Assembly (NCBI GenBank): GCA_039105265.1
Contig: JAPFFF010000010.1
Coordinates: 1,488,001 to 1,552,000, forward strand
DNA length: 64,000 bases
Source of the DNA: Tritrichomonas musculus
Taxonomy: Eukaryota > Parabasalia > Tritrichomonadida > Tritrichomonadidae
Direction of reading: 5' to 3'
Shown here: positions 40,657 to 51,500 of the stretch, one piece after another
Layout: every line of letters begins with the position of its first letter
Position numbering within the stretch: the first letter of the stretch is position 1
Translations under genes and position numbers: made by a program
Notes under the pieces: generated by a model
Told to the model about the DNA's origin: nothing
What the model saw: the letters and a program-made list of their open reading frames with translations, nothing else
The model's database searches: none

Positions 40657-41070
40657 ATGATTGCAATATCTAAGTCTTGCCAAAAAGCAGAACTTGAAAC
40701 AACACTCTGTGGTTGTTGTGGAGACTGTGGTTTATGTTGTTATGCACATTTTTGTTATCCTTGCGCCTCAGCAACTGCTTGGGCTAGCGCACGTGATGAA
40801 CCTTGCCAATGTATCCATTGTGGTGGAGTGAATTTCCCAGTTTTCACAAGAGCCAATATTAGACATGCAAGAGGAATGCCTCTCAACTTTTGTAATGATT
40901 CATGCCATCAATGCTGCTGTCCATGCTGTTTTACAATTCAAAATCTTAGAGAAATTCAATTAATCAAAGCTGAAAGTCAAGCATTAGATGATGGTAAAGA
41001 AAATGTAACAGTTGTCGTTAATCAAGTCGGATATCCACCACAGGGAACATATCCACCCCAAAGTGTATAA
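40657..41070 (+). CDS. PLAC8-family cysteine-rich protein, 137 aa
   Basis: The family core is complete: LCGCCGDCGLCCYAHFCYPC (17-36), ASATAWASARDEPCQ (37-51), and CHQCCCPCCFTIQNLREIQ (84-102). About 20 Cys lie in the first 100 residues. PLAC8 proteins of plants and animals sit at membranes and affect cell size or metal transport; that role is knowledge of the family, not shown here. The two Cys-rich stretches could be membrane-associated hairpins. The C-terminal tail (~103-137) is polar and ends in YPPQGTYPPQSV, a PPxY-like repeat. The length is typical of the family and the frame is intact. The gene stands alone. Confidence 0.92.
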   Translation: MIAISKSCQKAELETTLCGCCGDCGLCCYAHFCYPCASATAWASARDEPCQCIHCGGVNFPVFTRANIRHARGMPLNFCNDSCHQCCCPCCFTIQNLREIQLIKAESQALDDGKENVTVVVNQVGYPPQGTYPPQSV

Positions 41071-41208
41071 TCACTGCATGGAGTAAGTCATCCTCAAGTT
41101 GCATATCAATAAATATTTAAGAGCCAATTTCGCTTTATGTTGATTTTTGATTCTATTTTTTATTTCATTGCTATTGAGGCAATATAAATTCAATAAGTAA
41201 TTAAAATT

Positions 41209-41262
41209 AGGGATACCATACGGGTTACTAGGGCACGCCTGGGCAAATAATCGGCCTCCATT
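41209..41262. repeat. GC-richer island starting TAGGGATACC
   Basis: A 54-bp island (TAGGGATACCATACGGGTTA, then CTAGGGCACGCCTGGGCAAA) stands out in AT-rich DNA. Its start resembles that of the hAT-like element at 9554 (TAGGGATGGGAAACGGGC). No opposite end or target copy is visible, so it is probably a fragment. Confidence 0.4.
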
Positions 41263-41904
41263 AATATTATTATAAAAAAAAAAAGCTATTATTTATACTA
41301 ATAAACTTATTTTTGTCAGTTTATAAATTGAAATGATAACACAACCTGAAGTTCCTACTGAAACACAAACTCCAACTCTAACTGATGCTTTTTCTCAAAA
41401 TGAAGCTCCTACAGAAAACAGGAGATGATCAAAAAGATTACGAAACTAAAAACAAGCAAATTATGATTCAATATATTGTATATGTGAGATTGAAATTTAT
41501 TAAATGCTAAAATTAGTGAAAATTAAGTGTTTATTATTTAATTAATTCTTTTGCTGCTCTTGAAAAGATTCAATATTTCTGAATTTGAATAGGTTTGTTT
41601 GATTGTATCTTCGAAAAAAATTAAGATTATTTCAATTTTGCTGAAAAAATTATTTGTGCGATAATGATTATTAGATATATATACAGTTAATTGAATTACT
41701 GATTTGAGATCATGCTCATTTTCATTAATTTTTTGCTCTTTAAAAATTTATGTGATTTTCATATTTTTCTTCAACATCGTCTTCTTTTTCAATATAATCT
41801 AAAAGATTTTTTTGAATATTTATCATTTTTTCAACAAAAGCGTTATAATTCATTTGAGCAATTTCTCATTTGATAAAAAATACGTTTAACTTTCTATGTG
41901 TTCA
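41263..41904. other. Spacer with a short degenerate coding remnant
   Basis: At about 41333-41428 a frame reads MITQPEVPTETQTPTLTDAF and ends NEAPTENRR; coding-like residues (SKRLRN, KQANYDSIYCICEIEIY) follow to about 41512. It looks like a gene end that has decayed, but I cannot name the family. The rest is AT-rich with no feature. Confidence 0.3.
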
Positions 41905-42416
41905 TAAACTGGATTCGATAAATCAGACCACTATTTCAATGTTACATATAATTTTTTGCATTCAATTTTAAAATTTTATTTTTCCTTCTTCAGAAATTAC
42001 ACACGATTTTCTCTCAAAACTGGTCTGATTAAAAAAAATATTCAATTTTATATTTAATATTATGAAAAAGTTGATTTTTCAAAATAAAATTTATTTAAAA
42101 AATAAATTTATGCTTCCCTATTTTCAAGCATCCATATATTATCTGCCGTAAGTTCCTCATTTTATTGACGCACTTTTGGCGTAATTTTGAAAGATTTGCC
42201 TCTTTTTTTGAATAAGAAATTCTTCACGTAATTCGAAACGCTTAATTACATCTCAGCTCTTCCGGTTTCTACGTTTAAACATTAAGGATTTGTGTTGTAT
42301 AATTTTTTTCGAAAAAAGTATGATAATTGTTTTGTTTAGCTTTCAAGATTCATCCATTGTTTTTTATAAAAATTTGAGAGGTTATTTGTCTGGTCCGAAT
42401 TATCGAATCCAGTTTA
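41905..42416. mobile_element. 512-bp element with 26-bp terminal inverted repeats
   Basis: The left end (41905-41930, TAAACTGGATTCGATAAATC then AGACCA) and the right end (42391-42416) are inverted copies with 24 of 26 positions matching. Both outer edges are TA, which suits a TA target. An internal CTGGTCTGATTAA near 42017-42029 echoes the end sequence. No gene lies inside. I infer a MITE of a mariner-like group. Confidence 0.7.
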
Positions 42417-43092
42417 GAAAATTCAAATAAGATTCAAAATTATAGATTCAAGATTGTTAATGGAATTTGGCTCATTTTACTTAGGGTATTTATTTTTGAA
42501 TAATTTTTTTTTTTCAAATTACGTAAACAATTATAGATGCTTTTTATTCATGTAGTTTTTAAAAAAGTAATGATTGCAATTGAGAGTTTTTTTATTAAAA
42601 TTACATTTTTTTATTATATTGATTACTAATTCATGATACATTGAATCAATCTCGATCAGTTCACAATTCATTAACGTAACCAGCCGAAAAACAACTTTTT
42701 GAGGTTCATTAGAATATCGAGAAGCAACGAGCAGCTTCGTCCAGCACCAGATGATAGCGAGCTTACAATACAAGTGCGCAATGTCCTTCACATCTGTTGA
42801 TATCTAAGATCTCAAGATAGCCTCAAAACAATAACACTCTTCGTGCTAGTGTAGAAAATGAACATTCTCCTTTGAAACTAAAAAGCTGTCAACCACTCGT
42901 CCATTCTTTTCAGTCAAGATCAATGAAAAAACGGAAAAGATTTTTAATTGTAAATTGGAAGGAAAGTTTCTCACAGAAAGATCCCATCTTTGCAAAGAAA
43001 CTTTCCTTATGGCCAAATTCTCACCAAATTCAATGACATTATCAACACAGAAATGAAAATTTAATAGTTGATTCCAAATACTAATGATATAA
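42417..43092. other. Spacer with a GC-richer patch, no gene assigned
   Basis: The patch at about 42650-43000 has a more coding-like composition (GAGAAGCAACGAGCAGCTTC) but no frame gives a recognisable protein on either strand. An 86-codon minus frame at 42531-42791 is not convincing. It may be the remains of an old gene. Confidence 0.35.
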
Positions 43093-44028
43093 TTAATCCA
43101 AAAAAAAATTAGATGTCTTTTTATATATTTTACACTTTGAAGTCACAGATGATGGAATTGTGATTTGTTTCATTGAAAAGCATATTTGTGAAATTGAGAT
43201 ATCATTCAAACTCTTTGACTCACAAATTATATGTCCAATGTCATCAGGAATAAAATTGTAATTGAAGCAATTTAATATGATTGATACTAAGTTATTTGTT
43301 TGATAGAGAAAATTGTCTCTTATATAATCAGCAATTTCATTATGATGGCATATAATTGATTCTGCATAAACTCGTTCATATGTTATATCTGGTTTGTTTT
43401 TGAGGAGAGTTGATTCTTCTCTATCTGGTTGTTTCTTACTTTGTTGATAATTTTCAATATAAACTTTCAATTTAATTTCATTTTCTTCTAGAAAATGAAT
43501 CATTTCTGGATTATTTGAATGAACACCATAAATCCACAATGAATATGTTAATGGAACTTTGCTGTATTTTAAATATTGAATGATTTGAATTGAGCCAAAA
43601 AATGCGGCATATTCAATTAAAGTCGTCTTTTTTCCAATCAAAAATAAATTCGATTCAAAAATTGAAAGTTAAATTAGACTTGAAAGTGAAGTATTCGTTC
43701 GATTAACATATGATACAAATTCTTCAATCGAGTCTTGTCGAATTAATAAACATATATAAGAGTCGTTTTCACCAATTCGACATTTTTCTTTAAATATTTC
43801 TATTTCTTCATTGTAATTTTTGGTAATTTCACTTTCCACTGACTTTAATTTATTTTTATCAATAAATAACTTGATTCCTGAATATAAATAATGACTATAT
43901 GGAAAATTGCTTTTGTCTGCGCGAATCATAATATCTGATAAAATATTTTCATCTGGTTGAATGAGTCCTTGTTCAAAAAGATGAAGAAGAAAGAATTTGT
44001 TATTCTTAAAAATTTTGTAATATCTCAA
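43093..44028 (-). pseudogene. DUF3447 ankyrin-like gene with one in-frame stop
   Basis: The frame matches the large trichomonad DUF3447 family: YYKIFKNNKFFLLHLFEQG, KLKSVESEITKNYNEEIEIF, RIGENDSYICLLIRQDSIEE, then ankyrin-like helices (LIEYAAFFGSIQIIQYLKYS, VPLTYSLWIYGVHSNNPEMI) and a YAESIICHHNEIADYI end. A TAA at 43669-43671 interrupts it, between NRTNTSLSSLI and LSIFESNLFLI, with the same frame resuming at once. The 5' end also lacks an ATG and is preceded by a TAG, so the N-terminal part is missing. Lesions are therefore few: one stop and a truncation, so the loss is recent. These proteins are thought to be interaction scaffolds. Confidence 0.85.
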
Positions 44029-44418
44029 AACCTAATATCTGTTATTGCGCTTCTTGTATTAAAAACTGTATTTTTTTTAAAAACTTGTTTAAAAATTCGG
44101 ATATCGGTGATGGTTATCAGCTATTTTGGATAATAATTGAAAGATAAAGACCGTTTCTTCCTGATTTTTTAAAATTTCTTGTTTTTATAAATTCATTAAA
44201 GCTAAATAATTATTTAGAGATTGTAGCAGAACATAAACACATTTTTATCAATCTAATACCCACTACAAGTGATTACAAAGCTTTCTATAGGACAACAAAT
44301 GAAAGTTTCTTTACAAATATTCTGAAGTTTTGAGTCAGGAGCGAATTCGATCTTATTAATGAATTCACAACCAAAAAAAAAACACTTTCATTTTATATAT
44401 TTTAATATTTTAATTTAA

Positions 44419-44465
<47 letters not shown>

Positions 44466-44468
44466 TAT
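44029..44468. other. Spacer with 38-bp A-tract
   Basis: The tract at 44424-44461 abuts the 3' end of the membrane phosphoesterase gene (on that strand, a T-tract just after the stop). Nothing else was recognised. Confidence 0.5.
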
Positions 44469-46439
44469 TTAATTTATTGAATCAGTCAAGTCTATTTCAA
44501 AAGAAGCGTCATAATCATCACTTGGATAATTATATTCATAAATTCTCCAAATAAAAATCATAGAGACAAACAAAATCGGCACAATAATATAGCACAACGA
44601 ACAATACCAATATTCGCCTGCAGCCTCATGCACGAGTATAACTATTAAAACAATAGTTCCGCCCACACAAAACAAAGCCCAGGCGAGATCGCCTGCTGCC
44701 ACTTTAGCAGTCCAATTTTTCAGTGCAAAACTGCTGCATAATGAGATCATCGGGAAACAAATGACAGCCAAATATATGTATGCAAAATAGACGCCCCAAT
44801 TTGTTCTCATAAATTTGTTTTGAATTACATATCCAAACGACCAAATGAATCCTTTTACGCCTTCTGTTTCGAAGATCAACACAGGACAAAACCAAGTCAT
44901 AAAGACACAACAAAACACAACATATCGAATAATTTTAGGAGCTTTTTGAAATCGATGTCTAACGAGCAAAAAACCGAAAAATATCGCAAAATACCAGTAA
45001 TTATGAAATGGATCAGATGTTTCGACCCAGTTTTCAATCTCATCAAACGAAACATTCCATTTAATCGGACACGTGATAAGAAGCAATGCAAAGAAAAAGA
45101 TCGGATATGTAATAAAAGCAAGCTTATTTGTATATCTGAGCTCAGGATTGATTTCACCACCGACAACAAAAGTGTCACTTATAACGAAATTCAAACTACT
45201 TTCAAAATCACCAGAAAACGTAATCGTGTAGTTTCCGTTACGCTTAATACAATCCTTTAGTGGAAAAACATATAAACTCTTCGTTTGATTTAAGAATGTT
45301 CTTGAATAACGAAGCTTCCCAGAAAAAGTTGAATCTCCACTAATTGTGAACGAAATAGAAAGATCATTTCTATCTGTGAACATGACAACTCGAATCTCAG
45401 CATTTTCAATATCATTGAAAATGGTTTTCGGAGTCAAATGTTCAATTGGAATTGGATAAGAAATGACCCCTTTTGCTGGATTTTTATATTCAATTAAAGA
45501 CCATGCTAAACAACCGTTATCAATTGTAATCACGCCATAATTTGAATTTTGATAATTACATGGTCCGATCAATTCAATTCCGCCATTTCCATGATGAACA
45601 GAATCAAGGACTTTCGGATGCGTGTGACCTGACAAATATGCCAAAACTTTTGAATCGGAGCCGATAATGTCCTCAAATTTCTTGCCAGATGAAGAAACAT
45701 TGCTGTAAAGAAGTCCTAGTGGATAATGCGAGATGATAATGTTATTCGTCTTGCTGTTTTTAAGAATTCCTTCAATTTGATCAAGATCTTCTTTTGTAAC
45801 GTACTGAAAATAATGCAGAGAGGGATGTGCAGTAGGAAAATTAAATGGATTCATCGTAATTATCGTTAAATTTAATTTTTCAAATAAAAATGACTTGACA
45901 TGAAGATCTGAGAGTTTATGAACATTAACTCGATTAAATGATTTGGAATATTCTAATAGAAAATTCTTTTGACTGAATAAATGTATTATTCCAAACATAT
46001 CATGATTTCCTGGAATATCAACAATTGGTATATTTGGAAATTTCGATATCTCTTCTTTGTATATTTGCCAATCTTCTTCATGCTGATCTCCAAATCGAGG
46101 AAATGAAATAAAATCATAATTATCAACAATATCACCTGTAAAAATAATTAATTCTGGTAAAATTTTTCCAAGAGATCTAATGGTGCCTCGAAAAGTAGCA
46201 ACTCGATCAGGACCAACATAATTTAAATGAGTATCAGTCAAATGAGCTACAATAACAGGATCTTTTGAATTATTGAAAAATGAATTACTAGAATGAATAA
46301 GCGATTTGTTTGTACGCTCTTGAAAAATAAATGAAAGAATTATTGGAACTCCTAAATACATAATCCACAGATATTGGCTTACGTAATAAGCTCCAATATT
46401 TATTTTCCCGCACATTTTATGTATCGACTTAGAATACAT
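44469..46439 (-). CDS. TMEM62-like membrane metallophosphoesterase, 656 aa
   Basis: The N-terminal region has a membrane anchor (about residues 22-40). A calcineurin-like phosphoesterase domain follows with all metal-site blocks: LTDTH (67-71), GDIVDN (102-107), GNHDMFG (144-150), SHYPLG (237-242) and GHTHPKV (271-277). A beta-rich region (about 300-420) comes next, then about six hydrophobic segments to residue ~640. This order is that of the TMEM62 family of eukaryotic membrane phosphoesterases, whose substrate is not established. The catalytic part would face the lumen or outside if the first segment is a signal-anchor. The frame is intact. MYSKSIHKMCG is the likely start; a second Met at residue 9 is possible. 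The tail is acidic (DDYDASFEIDLTDSIN). Confidence 0.92.
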   Translation of the reverse strand: MYSKSIHKMCGKINIGAYYVSQYLWIMYLGVPIILSFIFQERTNKSLIHSSNSFFNNSKDPVIVAHLTDTHLNYVGPDRVATFRGTIRSLGKILPELIIFTGDIVDNYDFISFPRFGDQHEEDWQIYKEEISKFPNIPIVDIPGNHDMFGIIHLFSQKNFLLEYSKSFNRVNVHKLSDLHVKSFLFEKLNLTIITMNPFNFPTAHPSLHYFQYVTKEDLDQIEGILKNSKTNNIIISHYPLGLLYSNVSSSGKKFEDIIGSDSKVLAYLSGHTHPKVLDSVHHGNGGIELIGPCNYQNSNYGVITIDNGCLAWSLIEYKNPAKGVISYPIPIEHLTPKTIFNDIENAEIRVVMFTDRNDLSISFTISGDSTFSGKLRYSRTFLNQTKSLYVFPLKDCIKRNGNYTITFSGDFESSLNFVISDTFVVGGEINPELRYTNKLAFITYPIFFFALLLITCPIKWNVSFDEIENWVETSDPFHNYWYFAIFFGFLLVRHRFQKAPKIIRYVVFCCVFMTWFCPVLIFETEGVKGFIWSFGYVIQNKFMRTNWGVYFAYIYLAVICFPMISLCSSFALKNWTAKVAAGDLAWALFCVGGTIVLIVILVHEAAGEYWYCSLCYIIVPILFVSMIFIWRIYEYNYPSDDYDASFEIDLTDSIN

Positions 46440-46990
46440 CGGAGCTTTTCAAATTCATTCAATTTTTCTCAAAAAATTCTTAGGTAAACTATCATCTTTT
46501 TATAAGTTTTTTTACAAATTCTGATGTTTATTCAAAATTTTGGTCAATTAAAAAAATGTTTTTATTTTTTTTTAAAAAATAATAAAATATAATTTTTATT
46601 CTATATTATTTTTAAAAATAAAGTATTACTTTTATAAAATAATTCTAATTTATAATATATTATTTGTATAATCCTATATCATTGAAAAATATAAAATATC
46701 TAATAAAAAAAATTCAATAAAGTAAAATCCTTAAGACCGTCAATTTTGTATAATTTTAACGGTTTTATATAACAATCAAAATAATATGAAACTTTTTGGA
46801 ATAATTTATTCAAAATTATTTGAGATAAAAAAAGTTTATTTTTGATAATTAAATTTGAACTTATCAGATCAAAAAGATAATAACGTTCATTGATAAAATA
46901 GAAAATAAATATAATATAATATCTTCTTTTTATTTTGATGATTTTTTTAAAAAATGACATGTAAGAAAAGAAAAAAAAAATTTAGAAGAT
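46440..46990. other. Gene-free AT-rich spacer between divergent genes
   Basis: This 551-bp intergenic region separates the divergent phosphoesterase and discoidin genes. No clear TCAYW initiator lies within 25 nt of either ATG. Confidence 0.4.
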
Positions 46991-48301
46991 ATGGCAAAAG
47001 TTTCACTTTTTTTAATGAATACCAAAATCCATCTACAAACATCATCGATTCTTCATATTCCAATTCAAAATTATGAACAAGATTTCACATTCATTGTCAA
47101 CGGTAAAGAATATCCAACGAGTCGAATTGTAGCAGATCTTTTATCCCCAAAAATATCACGACTTCATATAATTGATCCAACGATAAAAGAATATTGGATT
47201 AACCCCAAAACACTAGGCGATTTTAACAACATATTAGCACTTGTGGATTTTCAAGATAAAGATATCACAGAAAAAGATCTTCCTTTTTTCTCTGAAATTT
47301 TTAGATTGTTAGAAATAGAATCAAAAGACATCCGGATTAATCTTACAAAAAATGATGACAAATCATTGACAGCACTTGATAAATTAATCAGAGATCTAAG
47401 TTTTGGTATAATTTATGAAGAAGAAATAGAGAAAGATATTGCAAAAGTGTCAGAAGAACTTTACCAACTGAAAGATGACGAAGAAGAAAAAGCAAAACTA
47501 AAAAACCTTGATATTTCAATAATTGAGAGAATATTTGGCCACCCAAATCTTCAAATTGATAGCGAAGACCAGCTTGTTGACATCATCAACGAACTTTACA
47601 GGCAAGACCGAGAATACTGCGAACTTTACTCATTTGTTGACTTCAAAAATGTGACAACATCAAAAATGAGGGAATTTTTAACCGAAATTCAGCAAGATGA
47701 TGTGACACACCAGACTTGGATATCGCTTTCAGAGAGGCTTTGCGAAGAAGTCAAGGACGGCGAGAATCAAAAGAGATACAAAACAAAGAAGCCGAAATTT
47801 TATAAAGAAATTTTGTTTAATAAACAGGAATTTGACGGTTTGGTCAACTGCCTTAGAAAGGAGGGAAACATTCAGGACGAAGTCAGCATCACACTCTCTT
47901 CTATTCAATACGGTGATCCACAAAACCTTTTCATATATGAAAACAAAAACACTTACTGCTATACCAACAATGTGCAAGATTCGTGGATCTGCTTTGAATT
48001 CAAGAAGCATGAAATAATGCCAACGAATTACACAATCAGAACACAATCAGGCGGTCCAAATTTTCTTCATCTCAAAAGTTGGAATTTGGAAGGATCAAAT
48101 GACAACAATAATTGGACGATTCTTGATGAGGAAAAGGACTGCTCTTATCTGAATGGGAGCTACTTTACTCACACATTTGGTACACGGAACGAAGAGCACC
48201 AATCATTTAAATACTTACGAATTCACCAAACTGATAAATCGTGGTATAATGATTATCGCTTGCTGATGAACTGTATTGAGTTCTATGGCCAATTGATTTA
48301 A
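46991..48301 (+). CDS. BTB-like/discoidin (F5/8 type C) protein, 436 aa
   Basis: Residues ~30-80 have a BTB-like start (FTFIVNGKEYPTSRIVADLL, then SPKISRL). Residues ~80-250 are helical with BACK-like character. Residues ~270-436 form a discoidin domain (FDGLVNCLRKEG, NVQDSWICFEFKKHEI, NYTIRTQSGG, KSWNLEGSNDNNNWTILDEE, RIHQTDKSW, LLMNCIEFYGQ). No signal peptide or membrane segment is visible, so unlike animal discoidin proteins this is probably intracellular. BTB domains often recruit cullin ubiquitin ligases; whether this one does is unknown. The frame is intact. It serves as reference for the two decayed relatives at 35006 and 56858. It is convergent with the giant Sel1 gene, 210 bp between stops. 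Confidence 0.9.
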   Translation: MAKVSLFLMNTKIHLQTSSILHIPIQNYEQDFTFIVNGKEYPTSRIVADLLSPKISRLHIIDPTIKEYWINPKTLGDFNNILALVDFQDKDITEKDLPFFSEIFRLLEIESKDIRINLTKNDDKSLTALDKLIRDLSFGIIYEEEIEKDIAKVSEELYQLKDDEEEKAKLKNLDISIIERIFGHPNLQIDSEDQLVDIINELYRQDREYCELYSFVDFKNVTTSKMREFLTEIQQDDVTHQTWISLSERLCEEVKDGENQKRYKTKKPKFYKEILFNKQEFDGLVNCLRKEGNIQDEVSITLSSIQYGDPQNLFIYENKNTYCYTNNVQDSWICFEFKKHEIMPTNYTIRTQSGGPNFLHLKSWNLEGSNDNNNWTILDEEKDCSYLNGSYFTHTFGTRNEEHQSFKYLRIHQTDKSWYNDYRLLMNCIEFYGQLI

Positions 48302-48510
48302 CAAACTCTAAAAGCATCTTCTTGAAGACAATTTTTTTTAGGAATTGTGCACTTTTTTAAATGCGTAATCTCACAAATGAACTTCCTGTATTTTTCATGT
48401 GCACCACCTAATATATCTTTATTCAAACTTAGTAAAAATAAATATATAAAACAATATTTTTATTTTTTATTTACTAGAAATAAATCACTTCGTAATTAAC
48501 AGATTAAATA

Positions 48511-51500
48511 TTAGTCAGAGTCGTCACCGCCGAATACTGCACCCAAAGCAATTCCTGTACAAACTGTAGCAACAGGTGCAACAGCCAAACCAGTTAAGAC
48601 AAGTGCAGCTCCAACAAGGAAGCCTCCATTTTCATTTCTCTTAGCTTCTTCTTCTCTTCTTTTAGCTTCCAAGTATGCTCTGATATGGCCTGCAACTTCT
48701 CTAGCTTCTGGTGTATCAGCCCTATCCAAGTAATACAAAGCTGACTCATAACGCTCTCTCTTCATTAAGATTTGTGCGTAATACAAAGCGTAAACTTTAT
48801 AATCAGGATCATTACTACAAGCGACTCTTTGAATATAACTTTCAGGAACACATTCTGCTCCACCTTCACCTTTCAAGCACATTGCGATGAATACTTTAGT
48901 TGCAGTTTCATTATCTCTGTCATCTCTATCAGCAGCTTCTTTATAAAGTTGTCTAGCATTCTTGTAGTTCTGATTAAGTGGTTCGCCATTATAGAATGAA
49001 TTTGCTATCTTTAAAAGTTGATCATATGTAAAGTGCTTATAATATTTCATGAAAATGTATTCTGCCTTATTTTTATCAGGTTCAATTCCAATGTTCTTAT
49101 TGCCAAATGAATAAAGAAGTCCAATCTTGAATGAATAACCTTTGGGATCATAATTGATTGCCATATCCATCCATTTTATTGATTCATCGCCATAAGTGAT
49201 TGTTCCCATTCTAAATGCATCTTCTGCATTTTTAAGATGAATTGCTGCCTGCGATAAATATTTCCGTGCTAATTGCAAATTGAAATATTCATCCATGTAA
49301 AAAATATCACCAAGATAATGACAAGATGTGTAATTTTTACGATCTGCTGCATATTTCAAATATGGTGTAGCTTTAGTATAGTGTTTCAATGTGTAATGAA
49401 CAAAACCATAATGAAAGTTGGCTAATGCTGATCCATTATTTGCAACAACTTTAAGACCAACCATTGCCATTGGTGAAAGCTGTGAACGATCATTTTTCCA
49501 ATAATGAATGTTATAAAATATGATGCCATATTTAATATCTTTTTTGGCAGCTAATTGAACATCGAAATCAGTGAATGTTTCTTTCAAAATGTTTTGTAAT
49601 GATTTGAGACAATTTGGAACATCTTTCGCATATTTAGGTATATAACTTGTGTACTTAGTTAAATAATGATATGCATATTTACATTTAGATTTATCCATGA
49701 ATAAATGCCCTCTTTCTCTGTCAACTTCACAGCCAATTCCTTGTGAAAGCGCGAATCCATATTTAAACATACCACTTTTGCTTTTCATTATTGCTGCTTT
49801 TTTATAATAATGATAAGCTTGTGATTTATCAAACGAATAATCAGAAGTGTAATAAATATCACCAAGAATTTTATAGGCTGTTCCCCAACCTAACGAAATC
49901 ATGTGTGATAACAAACGATAAGCTTTGTCTTCATCTTCATTGATGTATAAACCAGAGAACAAGTGAAGAATTGTTTCTTTTATTGCTGAGAAAATCCCAA
50001 GATTGGTGGCTACTTGAAGATGATAAGCATACTTCTTCAAGTCTTTCATTTTGTAGTTTCGTGCTTGTTGAAAATTCATCCATGGATTGTATTCATTATC
50101 ATCTTCGATTCTGTCGCAATCATTAATGATATCTTCATTTTTAACATAGACGGAATCATTGATTGCTTCTTGGACTTTCTTTGCTTTAGATGCACATTTC
50201 TTCGCTTTCTTCCAATTTCGAAAGCCTCTCATTTCTTTGAAGCAAAGAGATGCAGGCTTGTAAAACAGTGGATTTTCTTTTTGTAGCCCAATTTCAAATA
50301 ATGAAGCAGCCTGACTTTTGTCCATTCCAATTCCGATTCCATCACGTAAACAAATGGCCAAATTAAGCGTTCCTTGTATGTTTCTCATATCATGAGCTTT
50401 AATGAACATTGAAACAGCCTCAGATTGATTTTTACTTATTCGATCTCCTTCCAATAATTCGAGTCCATATCTCACCATTAAGTTGCTATTTCCAGATAAG
50501 TTTGCACCTCTTGATAGGAATGATCCAGCCTGTTCTTGATTGCCATCTTTTGAATAAAGAAGAGCAAGTCCAAGGAAATAGTTTGCTTTATTGTGTCCTT
50601 GGCTCACTGCCTTTTCAAGGTAAGGAATAGCATTACTTATTTGGCCCATATCGAGATATCTTTTACCAATGAAATATGAAGCTTTTCCTAAGCCATTTTG
50701 AGACGCTTCTTCCAATGCTTCTTCATTTTCAAGATATCTTCCTTTAATGTAAAGTGCATAAAGGTCACCTGCTTCAATTGCTTTCTCCAAGTCGAAAATC
50801 GCCAATTCTTTATTGCCAGGGGAAAGATTCTCATAAAGACCGAGTTCAACTTTAGCTTCTTCAACATACGCAAATGAATGTCCATTTAATTTGGCCTTGA
50901 ACATGTTATATCTATAAATTTGTTGATAATGACTAACTTTTGTTATACAAGCAAGAACAGCCAAATAAACACGCGATTTAGAGCAGCCTTTTAAGATTGC
51001 TTCAGCAAAAAATTTGAAGGACAAATTGTAGTTCTTTGCAACACCAAGACCTTTCATATATTGTAATCCTTTCTGGAATAAGACTTCATTATTTGGCAGA
51101 TTTGAATGAGGTGGAAAAGGAGTCAAATAAGACAATGGATAGCTGACATTTGTAATTGGGACATTATTCAATATAATCTTCGGACAATTAATTTTTCGAG
51201 GATAAATGAAGAATTCTTCACAATAATCAAAAACATCTTTTCTTGTTGTTAATTGATTAATGATTTGTTCTTTGAAATCTTCATTAACAGTGTAACCATT
51301 TTCTCCAGCCATTTTCATAAATGTTACAGCTTTGACACGATCAACATAGATTCCTTGCCCGTTTGCCAATAATTTGGAAATGTTGTAACATGCATCACCA
51401 TCACCATTACAAGCTGCTCTATAATATTGATAAGCAATTTTTTCTTTATCATATGCTTCTCCGTAGCCTCTTTCAATCATTTTGGCCAACATACGACTAC

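Noticed and set aside
42531-42791. 86-codon minus-strand frame
   Set aside because: Composition changes midway from coding-like to AT-rich spacer and no family is recognised; at best part of an old remnant.
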